From: Solea solea
Lineage: Eukaryota > Chordata > Actinopteri > Pleuronectiformes > Soleidae
NCBI RefSeq assembly: GCF_958295425.1
Contig: NC_081154.1
Location: 13,533,938 to 13,597,937 of the forward strand
Direction: 5' to 3'
DNA length: 64,000 bases
The translations under genes were made by a program, and so were the position numbers. Within the stretch, counting starts at the first letter, position 1; each line of letters starts with the position of its first letter. This document shows, one piece after another, positions 21,176 to 33,799 of this stretch. Below the pieces are notes generated by a model. The model searched no databases, was not told where the DNA came from, and worked only from the letters and a program-made list of their open reading frames with translations.

Positions 21176-23681
21176 AACTTACTGGCTTCACTGAGTGCCT
21201 TGTGCAAGGGGACATTGTAAGTGGACGTCTAGCACACTGACTATCCTATATTGTGTAATTTGCATTGCAGTCTCATTTTACCTAGTCATACTTACTTTAA
21301 TCAAATCTTAAATAACTGTGGCTTGCTGCTCAACCGCAACAAAAAGAGAAACTATGGCCCTTTTTGTAAATTAAATACTAAACTGAATCTCAAGAGCCTG
21401 CGAAAAAATGCCTGCACTGCATCTCCCCACACATAAAGGCAAGCCGCTGTCTAACAACATAGCAGCAAGATAAGCATGGTGGATTCTACTGAGAGAATCT
21501 GTTATCAGGGATGGTGCTATGCACTGACATTAAGGATAATCATATCTATCAGCACACTGCCAAACATCCCCAAGTGAGCCTGGCGGAGAACAAAGCCTGC
21601 ATCGTCTCGACGAGCTAAGGTTACAGGCAGATGATGATGTACTTGTCACATGGGTGCAAATGATCTCCTGCCCGGCCAGCTCCGAGTGCAACGGATAGAA
21701 TCCACACAAAGATATGGATATCAGCTGAACAGTTTAGATATCTGCACATTTCTCTGCCTGATAGTTACAGCTGGCTTGCTTGTAACACCTTTCCACCCAG
21801 AAAGTGTATGAACACTCCAGTAGCGTATCATGAGCTGTCGGAGATAAAGATGGAAGCGGGTTAATGCAGTCCTTCATCGCCTCAGCAGACACACCTGTCT
21901 GGGAGAGGTCTCCTCAAAGTCACCGTTTGCTCTGGATTATCGTTCTCTTATTTCACACATAATTCAAGTATTATCTTTTGTTAATGCTTAGAGTGAGGTT
22001 TTTGTTATTCAAACTCACCTTAGAAAAGGGCGGGCCAACAATTTTGTCCCACAAAAGCTCAATGAAAGTAGAAACAAAGTACCAAGAAAGAAGTAGGAAT
22101 GAGTGTCTTTTGTGAAACTCCATACAATGGTAAGGATTACCTGTTTTTTAGACCTATTAAACCAATAAGTCCATGGGCTATAGCTAAGCTATTATAGTCA
22201 CACTCTGAGTATCTCATTACTGACAAGGAACCAAAACCAAAGCAAAATAAAAAGCTGGGTGAGCAGTGTGTTGTGGCAGCCTTGTCAGCTGCTGCAAGTA
22301 GCTACAAATCCCACGTTTTGTACAAGGCTATGAGAAAACTAAAACAAAAAGAATTGGCAGGACAAATGAATCTGACAAAGTAGTTGAGGATGAGTCAGTG
22401 AATGAATCACTCTCAATATCACGCACCAAAGCACAGCGTTAGGGGAGAAATCCACCCTTAGCAAGGAAGTGCTTCACTGGCAGTGATGAATTGCCTTTCT
22501 TTGCAGTGTCGTCAACATGGTTCACATCAATATCCCATTCATTATGATGTACTCACTCCCTTCACAGGTATCAGTAATGTAGATTTTAGAACATTCGCAG
22601 CTGATTTATACAGTATAAAAGGCAACATATAAACAAAGGACATAAGATATAGTATAAACCGCAGGGACGTTAAACATTTAAATCTCTTTTTGGTGAAGTG
22701 ATATGGAACAACCAGGGCAGTAATGCACCAAAACAAACCCTGTGATACGATCAGTTTAGGAAGTCGTTACAGCAAAGATCTCAGCAAACAATTTTACACT
22801 TACGCATTCTGCAGGCATGATGACAAATTATCATCCCAGTCACTTTTTTCTGCCCGATGAATGGATGTTGTTTTCACTTCCTACATCTTTTTGCTGCTTA
22901 TTTGTGCAGGTGTTTCCAGATTGTGTTGCAATGGTATTCAGCCTGACCTTGCTGACTACAGAGTAAGTTGTATTATTTTTTTCTGTTTTATTACCACCAA
23001 CAAAGAGGTTGCGTTTTCAGCCTTTTCTTTGAGTAGCATAACTTAAAAAGTAAAAGACAGACTTTGATTTGCGAAAGATTGGAAAGGAATAACTTGAATA
23101 TTTTGAAAAAACTGTCTTTTATGGATGAGGTAAAAACATAAAGGCTGTAGTACTGAGCTGGATTAGAGACATTGTTAGAATAAAGGCTAAACATAGAAGA
23201 TACATCATTCAAATCAGCTCTAGAGTCATTGGTTGCAGTGTTTTCATACCGATAAGCCCATGGCAAACCGTTTAACCCTACCTTCATGCTATATGCTAAG
23301 CTGCATTATTTGTTTTCCCCATCAAAGGTGGGCAAAGACCCAGCCCTACCCTGTCTCTGTTTGTTTTACCAGTCATTGATATTTTAGCCTCACCAATTGT
23401 GAGTCCTCTTGTCTAACATTACCCCAACAGATGAAGAGAAAGTGTGGGATCTCATCTACCTCAGGTGGGGGAAAAAATAGAGCTGATTTAGATGTTAAAT
23501 AGAAGCTGCATGATGCTGCCCAATTTGTTAATTCTCAAAACTCTGAGCATTTTCATTCCATGTTAAAAGTATTTCTTAATTGTACCTTCAATTAATATAT
23601 ATCATGAAAACCATAACAGCTGATATCCCTTGTCAAAAAGTCATGTTTTATGTCTTTGTCACTTGCCACTACAGAGCCATA
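21176..23681. other. Non-coding DNA, no gene seen
   Basis: Mostly unique AT-rich sequence. Around 22008-22160 the minus strand is open for about 45 codons up to a donor-like AAG before GTGAGT, but with no good acceptor or family. I see no named repeat. Confidence 0.5.
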
Positions 23682-23698
23682 CACACACACACACACAC
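23682..23698. repeat. Short (AC)n tract
   Basis: About eight AC units (ACACACACACACACAC). All three plus-strand frames are open across this area, which reflects the repeat and not coding. Confidence 0.85.
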
Positions 23699-23919
23699 TA
23701 CAGCACACAGCATCAAGGTGTGGGCAGACAGACTGGGTGTGGTGTGCTCAGAGCCAGACAAGGTGGCTCGTCTTGCTTGCAGAGAGAAACAACTATCAGT
23801 GGGATCACTCCACTTCACTCCACATGCTGGAGTCTAAACAAGTCTCTGTTTTCATTTCCATAAAACCGCGCTCTGTCTTTTGTTCTGACAGAGATAAGAT
23901 GTATAAATTATGAGCAGCT
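23699..23919. other. Non-coding spacer, nothing recognised
   Basis: Unique sequence open in three plus frames; no protein motif in any of them. Confidence 0.5.
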
Positions 23920-24335
23920 GACAAAGTATACTGGGGCGCCTCGGGCAGCTCATCAGTCATGCTCGGCCTGTCAGCAGGTAACTGATGGGGGCCCTACAGG
24001 CATAAACCCCCCTTTTAAGCAAGGGGGGGAGGCAGAGGAATTAAAGCTGTTGTTGAGTCGCGAGCACAACAGCTGACTCATATTTAAAGGAGTAAGGCAG
24101 ATGCCAAGAGCTTGAAGCTTCAGAGTGTTTTTTGTGGCTCTCCTCAGGAGTATATGTCTTGCTGTTGTGCTCTGGCGGCATTACACAATGGCCATCAAGA
24201 AGGAGACAGGCTCACAGAGAAAGTCGTCTTGAGAGGCCACCCAAGACGAGTCGGAGAGGGGGTCTCTGCTGAGGATGCTGTACTGCTCTGATAATCTCCA
24301 GCTTAATCAAACCCACCAAACACATAAAATCCTTG
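23920..24335. promoter_or_regulatory. Candidate conserved non-coding element
   Basis: A relatively GC-balanced block in AT-rich surroundings, with GCTGTTGTTGAGTCGCGAGC near 24049, ACAGCTGACTCATATTTAAA near 24068 (E-box and AP-1-like TGACTCA) and GGCATTACACAATGGCC near 24177. No repeats and no open frame with family features. Inference from appearance only. Confidence 0.25.
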
Positions 24336-25653
24336 ATGCATCGTCACAGCACTCAGCAAAACTCATTGACAGTGCACCCTGTCTCCATAATGGATCACTG
24401 AGTTTCATTATACTACTAAAGCCCAACCTGTAAAACAAGATGATCTGATTTACTAGGCCTTTACGCGCTGTGTGTATTTGAGAGATAATTGTAATGAGAC
24501 AGTGTACTGGGGTAAAGATGACAGGTAGGAATTGATGTCTCTTCCTGCAGCCAAGTGGGTGGGAATGAGTTGGCTTTATTTCAGTTGGCACTGCAGCACT
24601 TATCTCGCCCAGTCACCGTTGCTTTCTGTCCTGTGTGGACTCCAGTCTAACAAGGCGGATGTGCCCAACATAACATGAGATGATTCAACTTTCTGCCCAG
24701 CACTGCCCGAGGTAAAACATCAAAAGGGACGGTCTGTGCTCACTGCAAGGCTAATTACTGTTGCTCAAGTGCCACTTTTTTGATTGGTGCTTTTTGAAAG
24801 TGCTAAAAAAAATATGTCAATATCAACAATGGTAATTTTATTATGAGGTTTTAATTATTTCTCGGTAAAAGTGGGTTGAGAAAACAGTGCCATGACACAA
24901 AGCTCTTTTGTAAGAAAAAGGCAGCAAGTTTGACTGGTTTATGTTCTCTCATCATATTTCTGCAAACCAATCTCCATGGATGTCTGGTGTCTTCAAGGAC
25001 ACAATGTATCACACTTTCATTTGGGTCAGTCAGGTACTTTACTGTATCAAATGAATGAGAGTATAAAATTCTTTGAATAGAGTCCTGATACCAGAAAAGG
25101 ACAGACACCACTGCTGCTCAGGAGATGTAAAATAATACAGCTTTATCTCTTGTGCCCAGGAGGAAGAGACATGTGCACTGTTGCCAAACAATTGGGATAT
25201 TTCCATATGAGTCATTCAACTTGACTTGGCTTGAAAACATCTTTAATTTTGCGCTGAGCTAAAATAAAAAAAGTCATAGCTTCAGTAAAAGTTCAAACAC
25301 ATGAATGCAAAAATAAACTCAACTTTACAAAAAGTGTGATTTATTTTGAAATCTTTGTCACTTCAAACCAAAACCACCACAGTTTTCCACATACAACTGA
25401 TCAACGTTAAAACTTTAAAGAACCAAAGTCAAACCTCATGCTCAATACAAAAACGTATTCAAACCAACAGAGCAGGAATTTGTTTTCCTATAACATGTCT
25501 TCTCTGGCAGCACTCGTTTGAGGTCACTTTATAATAAACAAAGCTCCAGAAAGAAAGTGATTTGTTTTCAAGGCAGAGACGGCTGCATACAGGTTTTAGT
25601 TGACTGAAAACGCAGAATTCACTGTATAAATGAATTTAGCAAAAATGTAATTA
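24336..25653. other. Non-coding DNA, no gene seen
   Basis: AT-rich sequence; small open frames on both strands around 24307-25111 have no features. No recognised repeat until the family B fragment. Confidence 0.55.
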
Positions 25654-25874
25654 AAAGACCCTGTTGTTCAGCAGTTTGACAGGATAAACACTTCTTGTCC
25701 CCACCTGCCCCGACACTTTGGACACAAACGCTCCCTCAGTCAGGTCTGATAGTACTGCTTGGCAGAGCCTGTTTTCAGGTGAAGTACAAAGCATGTAAAT
25801 AATGTTTCTGTTCCCGAAGACTAAATAGAGGCAGAATAATAACAAACAAAACAAAGCTACACACTGCACCTTCA
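25654..25874 (+). mobile_element. Miniature element family B, 3' part
   Basis: It shares with the copy at 31811-32222 the blocks GTTGTTCAGCAGTTTGA (near 25664), TCAGTCAGGTCTGATAGT (near 25737), CTTGGCAGAGCCTGTTTTCAG (near 25758) and GAGGCAGAATAATAAC (near 25828), and ends GCTACACACTGCACCTTC. The 5' half is missing. It is preceded directly by unrelated sequence, so it is 5'-truncated. Confidence 0.7.
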
Positions 25875-27278
25875 TATGGAACCTTCAGTGTTTCTTTCCC
25901 CAACTCTTCATCATTACACAAAACAACACAAAACCAAACAAATTACATCCCATTCTTCACAATCAACACCGCTAATGACCAGTAACTGTGTACACAAATA
26001 TCTATGCTTACTGTATGATTGTTTAATTCACAGACGTTGTCACCTGGACAATGGACACTATTCTGTAAATACAACATAACCAAACTGGCACCTGCTTTTC
26101 CTAATGACCAGAGAATGACCCCTGACAGAAAATCATCTGGAGGCATCACTGTGTGTTTGTGTCTGTGGATACACATCTGTGAATCTGTGGTCATCCAGGT
26201 GGACGGCCGAGAAGCAGGATGAAAGTGAGAGACAGATGGGCAATGGGAAACGTCCAATAACAAAGAGCTCCAATACAAATGGTCAATACATCAGTCTGGA
26301 AGGGCTAATTATAACTCACAGACTGATGTTGATTGATCGCTCCGGAGCACAATTACCAACCTGTCCACATTAACCTGATGTATGAGTGTTTTAGGTATTA
26401 CAACTCCTGAAACTTTAATATATTTCTCATTAGACCTGTGTTCGTACAGTGTTGGTGACATCAAGAACGCATGATGAAAAGACCACGCCCACTGCAGGAC
26501 ATGTCCTTGCTTTGTACGCTGCAGAGACAGATTGAAGGTCATTTATATCCTGTCATCACAAAGGTGAAAAAGCAGTGGACAAGCTGTCTGACAAAGTACA
26601 ATGGCATCTTCTAAGGACACACAACAGCATTGTTAGAACAACCTTGAAGAAGGACGTGCGACCTCCAGGTCCAGGTCCAACTCTGGATAAGAATGTGCTC
26701 TAAAGACACTGACCTAACACTGAGGACATAGTGTGTACGATCATTTTTACGATACTTTTACTTCACATCATATTGACACATAAATGAGAACATGTACAGT
26801 TGGACTCAGTTCCCATTTATTGTGTAGTGTGATGATTGATTGGTTGGTTGTGAAGGTCAGCAGGTAAATTTCAAACCTTGGCGTTCATTGCACATTATAT
26901 TAAATGTAAATTTGATTTGGTGCCATGTGAGGATACATTCACATGTGGGTGATGAATGCCCACAACGCAGCTACTTTTAAAAAGATGGACCATGTTAAAT
27001 TATAATTTCTTTTCAAGTGTTTATGTGTGTATGTGTGAGAATTTCCTGTGTTGTTGGTATGGTTTATTGTAGTAAAATAGAATGATTTATAGTGTTTTAA
27101 ATTTAATTGGCTATGGCAAGTCAACTTTGAATTGGAATTTCATGAGGCAGCAGCAAAAACTTTTATTTTGTGTACTGTTTTTAATGAGGTAATAATTGAT
27201 GAGTGATGCAATATCTCTGGCTCTTTTAAAACAGAGGGCAAATGTGCAAAATTACATTCATCCTAGGATTATTATAAT
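25875..27278. other. Non-coding DNA, no gene seen
   Basis: AT-rich unique sequence with no convincing gene, repeat or site cluster. Open frames near 25943-26373 overlap on both strands. Confidence 0.55.
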
Positions 27279-27303
27279 AGTAATAATAGTAATAATAGTA
27301 TAA
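27279..27303. repeat. Short AATAGT-type tandem
   Basis: Repeated TAATAGTAATAATAGTAATA in an AT-rich stretch; a small low-complexity tract. Confidence 0.7.
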
Positions 27304-27979
27304 ATACCTTGGTTTATATGAGCCAAAACAAAAATACAAAAAGGTACAATGCCTATACTAACACAATTTGGACAATATTGCATCAGCCTTAATACGAGTT
27401 TATTTGTAACTGTAGAGAACTAAAACAAAAATTAATGTGACATGTGTCTTTCTTGTCATGTACTTATGAAATTGTTTTTAATTGTTATACTATATGTTTT
27501 TCCGAATTTTCAGAATGTATCATTGTACTCATTGTGATTATAATATGACAATTATGAGGGTTGTATGATACGGCATAGTGATACATTGCCCACCCATAAA
27601 GCGCTTATTTCTGGGGTGTTTGTATAGAGACAGAGAATGAAGGATGGGGCTTTAGAAACAGAAAGGGAAAGCGCACGAGTGTGTTTGCTTGAGTAAGTTT
27701 GCACCAAAGCACCCACTCCATTCAAATCCAGCCCAAAAGAGTTGTCTCAGAAACAACAATAGTGGGTAACATGATCTTTCATTACACATTGTGTAAACAG
27801 TGTAACCCATCAGTGCTGTCAATCACGATGATTGATTGTGGCCTGTCACAGAAGAAGAGTGACATGTCAGGAAAAAAAGAAAAAAACTTTTTTTTTCCTA
27901 ACAAAGCATGGTGCATTCAGGCTGCCACAGAAAGTGGTGATTAATGTGTTCTCACTGGGTAATCCCACACCCCTGGCTA
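27304..27979. other. Non-coding DNA, no gene seen
   Basis: AT-rich, with an A6 run then T10 around 27880-27897. Overlapping plus-strand open frames here are in different frames and featureless. Confidence 0.5.
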
Positions 27980-28165
27980 ATGAAGGAGGAATCTATCATC
28001 TGCACCGCGGTGGCAGATGTCGCGAGGACGGCAATCCCAGTGCCTGGGAACAATTTACTTTCCTTTCTCTAATTGTTCCTGAAAAGTGTGACAGGTTTAG
28101 AGAAAAACACTTGAGTCGACAGCTCCTCAGGGCGAAACACAACAACGCACATCGGCCACCACTTC
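27980..28165. promoter_or_regulatory. Candidate element with E-box palindrome
   Basis: CATCTG (27997-28002), CCGCGG (28005-28010) and CAGATG (28014-28019) form an almost perfect palindrome with one extra base on the right side. Downstream are AACAATTTAC and TCTAATTGTTCC (near 28047-28080), which look like SOX- and homeodomain-type sites. Paired E-boxes of this kind bind bHLH factors. Non-repetitive. Function is inferred. Confidence 0.3.
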
Positions 28166-29817
28166 AAAATACAAGACAACCCCTCTCCATCTGAAGGTAT
28201 CTTTTACCATGCACGAGTAAACCTTGAAAGATAACAAAAGCCATCACAACATTTTCTAGTACCTTTAATTATCCTTGCACTCCACTGCTTTAAAGACAGT
28301 GAAAGAAGCTACTTCTGCATGGAACAGAATATGTGCAGCATATTTCTGTGTAAGCAAAATGTATACTCCTCCAGAGAGCACAGAGTTCCTTAGACAACTC
28401 ATCTGTGATTCATTACATTGGCTACACCTTATAATCATAGCAAGAAATTAAACAGCAATTAGAGAAAAGAGGCTGAAGCTAAGGGATTATCATTCATGTC
28501 CCCAAAGAATAGCATGTCTTACAAAACATCAGCCAGAGGAAAACAGCTCTGGATCTCCTGTTGTCTGTGAAGCAGTTGTTTTCACTGGTTATTTTACTTC
28601 TATGATGCATTTCATGCAAAGAAAAAGGCGGAAAAACACTTTTCACAGTTTCGTCTGCCATGTTGTTTTTTTAGCACACTGATTAAAAACAGCGTTAGGT
28701 CGACCAGAGTGCCTTTTATGTTTGGGAACATAATGCTATTTGCACAAAAGGAGGGGTGGAACACCAAAGTACCAAATGTGTCACAGCTGTCTGTCCTCAC
28801 ATCATTTAATTTAATCTGGTTTCATGCCTGTTCACATTACAGGCCTGATAAAACAGCAACACTTTCAAACATCTGCTTGCTCGGGGAGCCTGTTGATTAT
28901 TAATTCAGCTGGAGGTCAGATGGCACTCGGCTCACACAGCCTCACACTCGAGCTAATAAATCAAATTCTGGAGCAATTATGAGTAATCAAATGAGCTTCA
29001 AAGTTTAACAGTCTGTTTTACGACATCCAGTTTTGTGCAAATTACACAAACAAGTTGAGTCATTGCTATAACTGCAAATGACGAACTCAACCTGACCTCC
29101 ACACATACAGTACACCCATCCTTTTGGCACTACACTGTAGGTTGCAAAACACTGGCACACAGATGAAAGCTAATGCACACTTAAACCATTACACATCCAC
29201 TAAATAGGAGACACATAAGCTATTCTGCTGACTTGGCATGAAGAATATTTTGTACAGCTGTTCTGCCTGTGTTATCTTGACAAACCAATGACTATATGGA
29301 ACATGAAAACTTAAGGCCACTATGATCCTTGAGATGTGAATGTCATCGTACCCTTGTCTGCTAACATGCACAAACCCCTAAGCAGGCGTGCAGCCCAACA
29401 CTTGTAACCGTGGAAGTGTTTGTGGCATCTGTACTTTAGTAGAAGTTTAGGAATAATAGAATGATCAGGTACACATGTGCATAATGCCAGACCAATACTT
29501 GGTGTGTTTGACTGGAACATGTGACAAGAATGTTAGTATTTAGCTTAATATAACTTATCAAAAGTACAATGACAGACACATCAGCCTCTACACATCAATC
29601 TCTAAATTCAAAGCATTAAAGTTCAAAATATCTGCTTTATTTTCGGCCACAAATTCCAACACAATGCTATGTCGCAAAATCTTTGCTTGATTAGACCATT
29701 TTTATATATTTTTTTATATCTTTTTTTCTCCCACTAATTCAAATGTCTTTAAATACACATTAAGATGAATCCAACACATTGTAACAGGTCTGTTTATGCA
29801 TGGCAGTGGCACTAGAA
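28166..29817. other. Non-coding DNA, no gene seen
   Basis: Unique AT-rich sequence. Parts near 28380-28520 and 28830-29000 look balanced and could be regulatory, but no specific site arrangement stands out. No named repeat. Confidence 0.5.
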
Positions 29818-30060
29818 CCATCCATCCATCTTCTACCGCTTTATCCTCCACATGAGGGTCGTGGGGGGAGCTGTGCCAATCTCAGCTGACATAGGGTGAT
29901 AGGTGGGGTCAAACTCTGGACAGATCACCAGTCCATCACAGGGACACATAGAGACAAACAACACTCTCACATTCACACATACGGTCAATTTAGAGTGTCC
30001 AATTTACCTAATCTCCATATTGTATGTTTTTGGACTGTGGGAGGAAACTAGAGAGGTAAG
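29818..30060 (+). mobile_element. CCGCTTTATCC-type fish repeat, copy 1
   Basis: It starts CCATCCATCCATCTTCTACC and runs through ACATGAGGGTCGTGG, CAATCTCAGCTGACATAGGG, GGACAGATCACCAGTCC, TTTAGAGTGTCCAATTTACC and TTTTTGGACTGTGGGAGGAA. This is one of the commonest dispersed repeats in fish genomes, with four copies here, all in the same orientation. The 3' end is missing. Class not assigned. Confidence 0.75.
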
Positions 30061-30563
30061 ATACAAAATACTAACTGTCATTAATTACATTATTATTGAG
30101 CAGGAAATGGCGTTAGTCACGTTTTTTTTAGCACACTCATCATCAGGGTTCAAAAATCCTCAGTATACCTGCTAAATTTAGTGTAAAAGAGGCTTTAGTG
30201 GGCTATTGGGCATGAAATCTACAGTGCTCATTCAGTGGGAATTTATTTTAGGTTCAGTTTATGTTTCAGATGAATTTAAACTGTTTGCTCTCCAAGGTTA
30301 CTGTCAAGAAACATAACGATGCATCCTCTCCAGTGTGTGAAGTGGGAAACAACTAGGAACAACAAGTGCCAGTACTCCCCTTATCCATATGAGGCGTGTA
30401 TGTCAGTAAAACTAAACCAATAAAACAAAAAGTATAAACAAAGTAAATAAAAGATACCAGAAGATGTTTGTGATGTTTACAACATGAAGGCCTGTGTCTG
30501 AACACAATTCTTCATCTACTTTGTGACACAATTGCAGCTGAATGTAACAAATCCCAATCTCAA
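30061..30563. other. Spacer between two repeat copies
   Basis: About 500 bp of AT-rich sequence lies between copies 1 and 2. It might be an insertion splitting or separating them, but each copy covers the same middle part of the family, so they are two insertions or a duplication and not one split element. Confidence 0.5.
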
Positions 30564-30795
30564 GTGCCAATCTCAGCTGACATAGGGTGAAAGGCGGGGT
30601 CACACCCCGGACAGATCGCCAGTCCATTGCAGGGCCACATAGAGACAAACAACCATTCACTTTCACACTCACACCTATGATTAATTTAGAGTGTGCAATT
30701 TACCTAATCCCAAAATCTGCATGTCTTTGGACAGTGGGAGGAAACCCACACACACACCCTGGAAGAACAGTGGGGAACATATTAGGTCAAAATGC
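30564..30795 (+). mobile_element. CCGCTTTATCC-type fish repeat, copy 2
   Basis: It starts inside the family (GTGCCAATCTCAGCTGACAT) and continues through GGCGGGGTCACACC, AGATCGCCAGTCCATTGCAG, TTTAGAGTGTGCAATTTACC and TGTCTTTGGACAGTGGGAGG. The 5' head (CCATCC...CCGCTTTATCC) is absent. The open frame over it (+, 30587-30913) is a repeat artefact. Confidence 0.75.
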
Positions 30796-31810
30796 AACTT
30801 CTGAACTCTCAAACTTGCAACTGGAAAGCTGTTATTTCAGCAATCAGAGATCAGTGTGCTATAAAACGAACATTGCATATTTTCACATAGAAGGAAAAAA
30901 CAGGCCTCGATAAACAAGACCACACAACTGTATTTAAACTTGTGTAAACTGTTATACAAGGGGAAATTAGCTCGTGAATACAGTTTAGTACGGAGGTGAT
31001 ACACAGGAAAAAAACTGTAAGCTGTTTGATTACAATCTCAACAAAGGAAGGAAAATCCTTCAGTGCCACTGTGGACAAGGAGAAATCCTACAGTGAGTGT
31101 CAGATACAATATGTGCTCCTGGAACATAAAGAGAGCATTAAGATAATGGTGCACTGAGCCTTTAGACTGTTAACATGGCTAACACCCAGCTGTTATCAAA
31201 ACCAAAACAACTGGACACTCACGTCCTGATGATCTCATTGAAGTCCAGGCGCATAAACACCAGTGTTTGGATTAGGCATCAAAGACCTGCCACAAAGACT
31301 GAGGACCTGGAACTGTGGGCTTATTGTTAGAACAGCGAGAGCACAGTGAGGTCAATATCTAACTTCAAACAGCTGAACAATGTACCCACAGAGCTGGCAG
31401 GTGATGCTCGCTGCACTTTAGGTTAGAGCCTACAATTCTAATGCAAGACTGCCATGCAGACCCTGCATCGAGTTGATAAAGTACCTGGACTGACGTTTCA
31501 AATCTGTTATCGCCTCTCATTTTTAGCTACACATGCAAGCGCCAAGAGGTTTAAATGTTTTTGCTTTTCATTAGAGAGCTGTCTAAATCAATATCAGATG
31601 ATTACCATGAACTTTGCTTCAGACATTCATGAATCCCAGAGGAGCAACATCGACTTGATGTGATAACATGATCTGGGTAGTTTATTAACACGTTAAACTA
31701 AGACTAAGATGAACAGGGTGTAAATCTGTTTCATCAAAGGATCATGCGATATCGATTACCTGCCCACTCTTCACAGTTTCATTAATATCAACTCACAAAA
31801 AAACAACCTG
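30796..31810. other. Non-coding DNA, no gene seen
   Basis: Unique sequence with no convincing features. Short open frames on both strands have no recognisable motifs. Confidence 0.55.
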
Positions 31811-32222
31811 CCTACCTTTAAATATGAACAAATGTCTGTTAGATTCGAGAGTCATCACAATGCAGTGTATAGATTATCGACATTCCCGCGCTGCACACAG
31901 GAAATTACAGACGGAGGCAACTGCAGTTTGGAGTACAACTGAAAACACAAAGGAACATCCATGAAAAGATTCAGAATCTAATTCTACTGCTCAAAAACCT
32001 GGTTGTTCAGCAGTTTGATGGGAAGGTTTCTTGTACCCACCTGCTCCTGCGCTACTGCTGTATACACAAAAGAGCTCTTGCAGTCAGGCCCGACAGTTTT
32101 GCTTCACAGAGCTTGTTTTCAGACGAGCGACGCAGCATACAAATAATGTTACCAAACAGAGGCGGAATAATAACATCAAAAGCAACAACAATCACCATAA
32201 GTTATGCACTCCAGCTGCAACT
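31811..32222 (+). mobile_element. Miniature element family B, long copy
   Basis: It shares with the 6750-7260 copy the blocks CTACCTTTAAATATGAACAA / ATGTCTGTTAGATTCGAGAG (near 31812-31851), CAGACGGAGGCAACTGCAG, GAAAACACAAAGGAACATCC and CTACTGCTCAAAAACCTGG. It ends GTTATGCACTCCAGCTGCAA. The open frame at 32031-32387 falls partly on the element and is not a gene. Confidence 0.7.
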
Positions 32223-33799
32223 GTAGAGCATAAAAACGGTTGCTTGAGGAATCAATATATGAGGATGGAGATCCATTTTTACACATTTGGATTATACCAT
32301 ATAAACATAAGCATGTTAGTGTTCAGCTTTGCTGGCAGCAAACTCTGCGTCTTGTTATTAGAGCAACGCCGACACCAATGTAGCTAAACCGAAACATCTA
32401 ACCAAAGACACAGCTCCATAAAAATGCATGAATATGACAGAGAATATATGAAATACTCCAAAGTGAGGAATCAATAAAAAGAATGAAAATAAAAATGTTT
32501 ACTGTGTACAAGAAGTAAAAGAGAAAAGTTGAGACGTTGTTCCCTACAAGCTCATCATGAGTGGCATGATGACATGGGGCTAATGATTGGATTATAACTA
32601 AATGACAGAGCAGAGAAAATCATTTCCTCCAGATCCTGTTTATGTAGCTCCAGCTCAGCCTCTGACCAAATTGCATTTTTTTTTTCTTCACATTTTAGTC
32701 AGCCACCCAGGGTCAAAGAAAGTCACAAACACAGATTGGACATAATTCAGATTCAGGAAGCAGATTTTACCTTTTATCCTCAACTGATGAATTGTTACAA
32801 CAATATAAGCTGTGAAAAAGTACCTGGCAGATAGACAATAAGATGAACTAACTAAGACATAGATCTCAGATCCCCAGAGGTGCCCTTTAGCATCTAATAA
32901 TGACTGATGAGAAAGAAAATGGAAATGGAAATCAATCAAATCATAAGTTTCTTTGAGCAGTGAAGCGCAGCCGTGGCCCTCGTCATACAAGGTCAGCTCA
33001 AGTTAAAAATGTAAGACCTGAACCTAATTAAGCAATTACAAGCGCCATGTATGTGCTTTGTCGCTCCAATGTGAAAGCCTGTCAAGTGGAAGAACGTTGC
33101 ACAGACTGGACAGATGCTGTCTACTTTGATGTAGGCTTATGCATATGAAATGAGGTCAGATCCTGGTCATTAAAAAGAACTCCTTTACTCGCAGTATCAC
33201 GCTTTTTTCCTTTGGAGATTTTTAAGGGATTATGACAGGGAGGCGTGTATAAACAAAGCAATGTGAGAAGAAAAGGGAAAATGGGTCAGATAATGCCCTC
33301 TGTCACAGTTATTACACATCTCAATTACTCAGGCTAAGGAGAACGATGGGAGTTACGGGGATAATTTTCCTGAGCAAGGATGAACGACCAGCCTGTCTGC
33401 TCTCATGTCGTTTTTGTATTTCTAAGTGATACTTTTTCACATTTTTTGCAGTTTTTCTGTCATTTTGTTAATTAATCAAATGACCATTTGGTCAACAAAA
33501 CCACCAAACATAGCCGATAAATAATCAGTTTCAGTATTATTTGAAAGTACATCTGGTATTCCTACTTTTAACCCTAAACCTCCAAATTCTCCCTCCAACA
33601 TTGTCCGTCCAGTAGATTATTTATTTATTTTTTGTTCTGAAAACACATTAATGGCTGTGTTTGCATTGTGTAGTGAATATAGTTTGTATATTTGCTTTGG
33701 CCAGTGAGTATAACTGACCCGCCACTGCCCAGCCATTGTCAGCTCCATGTGCATAACACAGAAACAATGGGCCATTCAGGGCCCTAATGCGTGGCTATG
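32223..33799. other. Non-coding DNA, no gene seen
   Basis: AT-rich unique sequence with a T10 run near 32680. Nothing with coding or repeat identity. The stretch 33130-33400 is balanced and may hold regulatory sequence, but no clear motif array is visible. Confidence 0.5.

Noticed and set aside
22008..22160. Minus-strand open run ending at a strong GTGAGT donor (FTKRHSFLLLSWYFVSTFIE...)
   Set aside because: No good acceptor at the start, hydrophobic low-complexity peptide, no family. It may be an unlisted repeat.
32031..32387. 118-codon plus-strand open frame
   Set aside because: About half of it is a family B miniature element and it is not conserved between copies.
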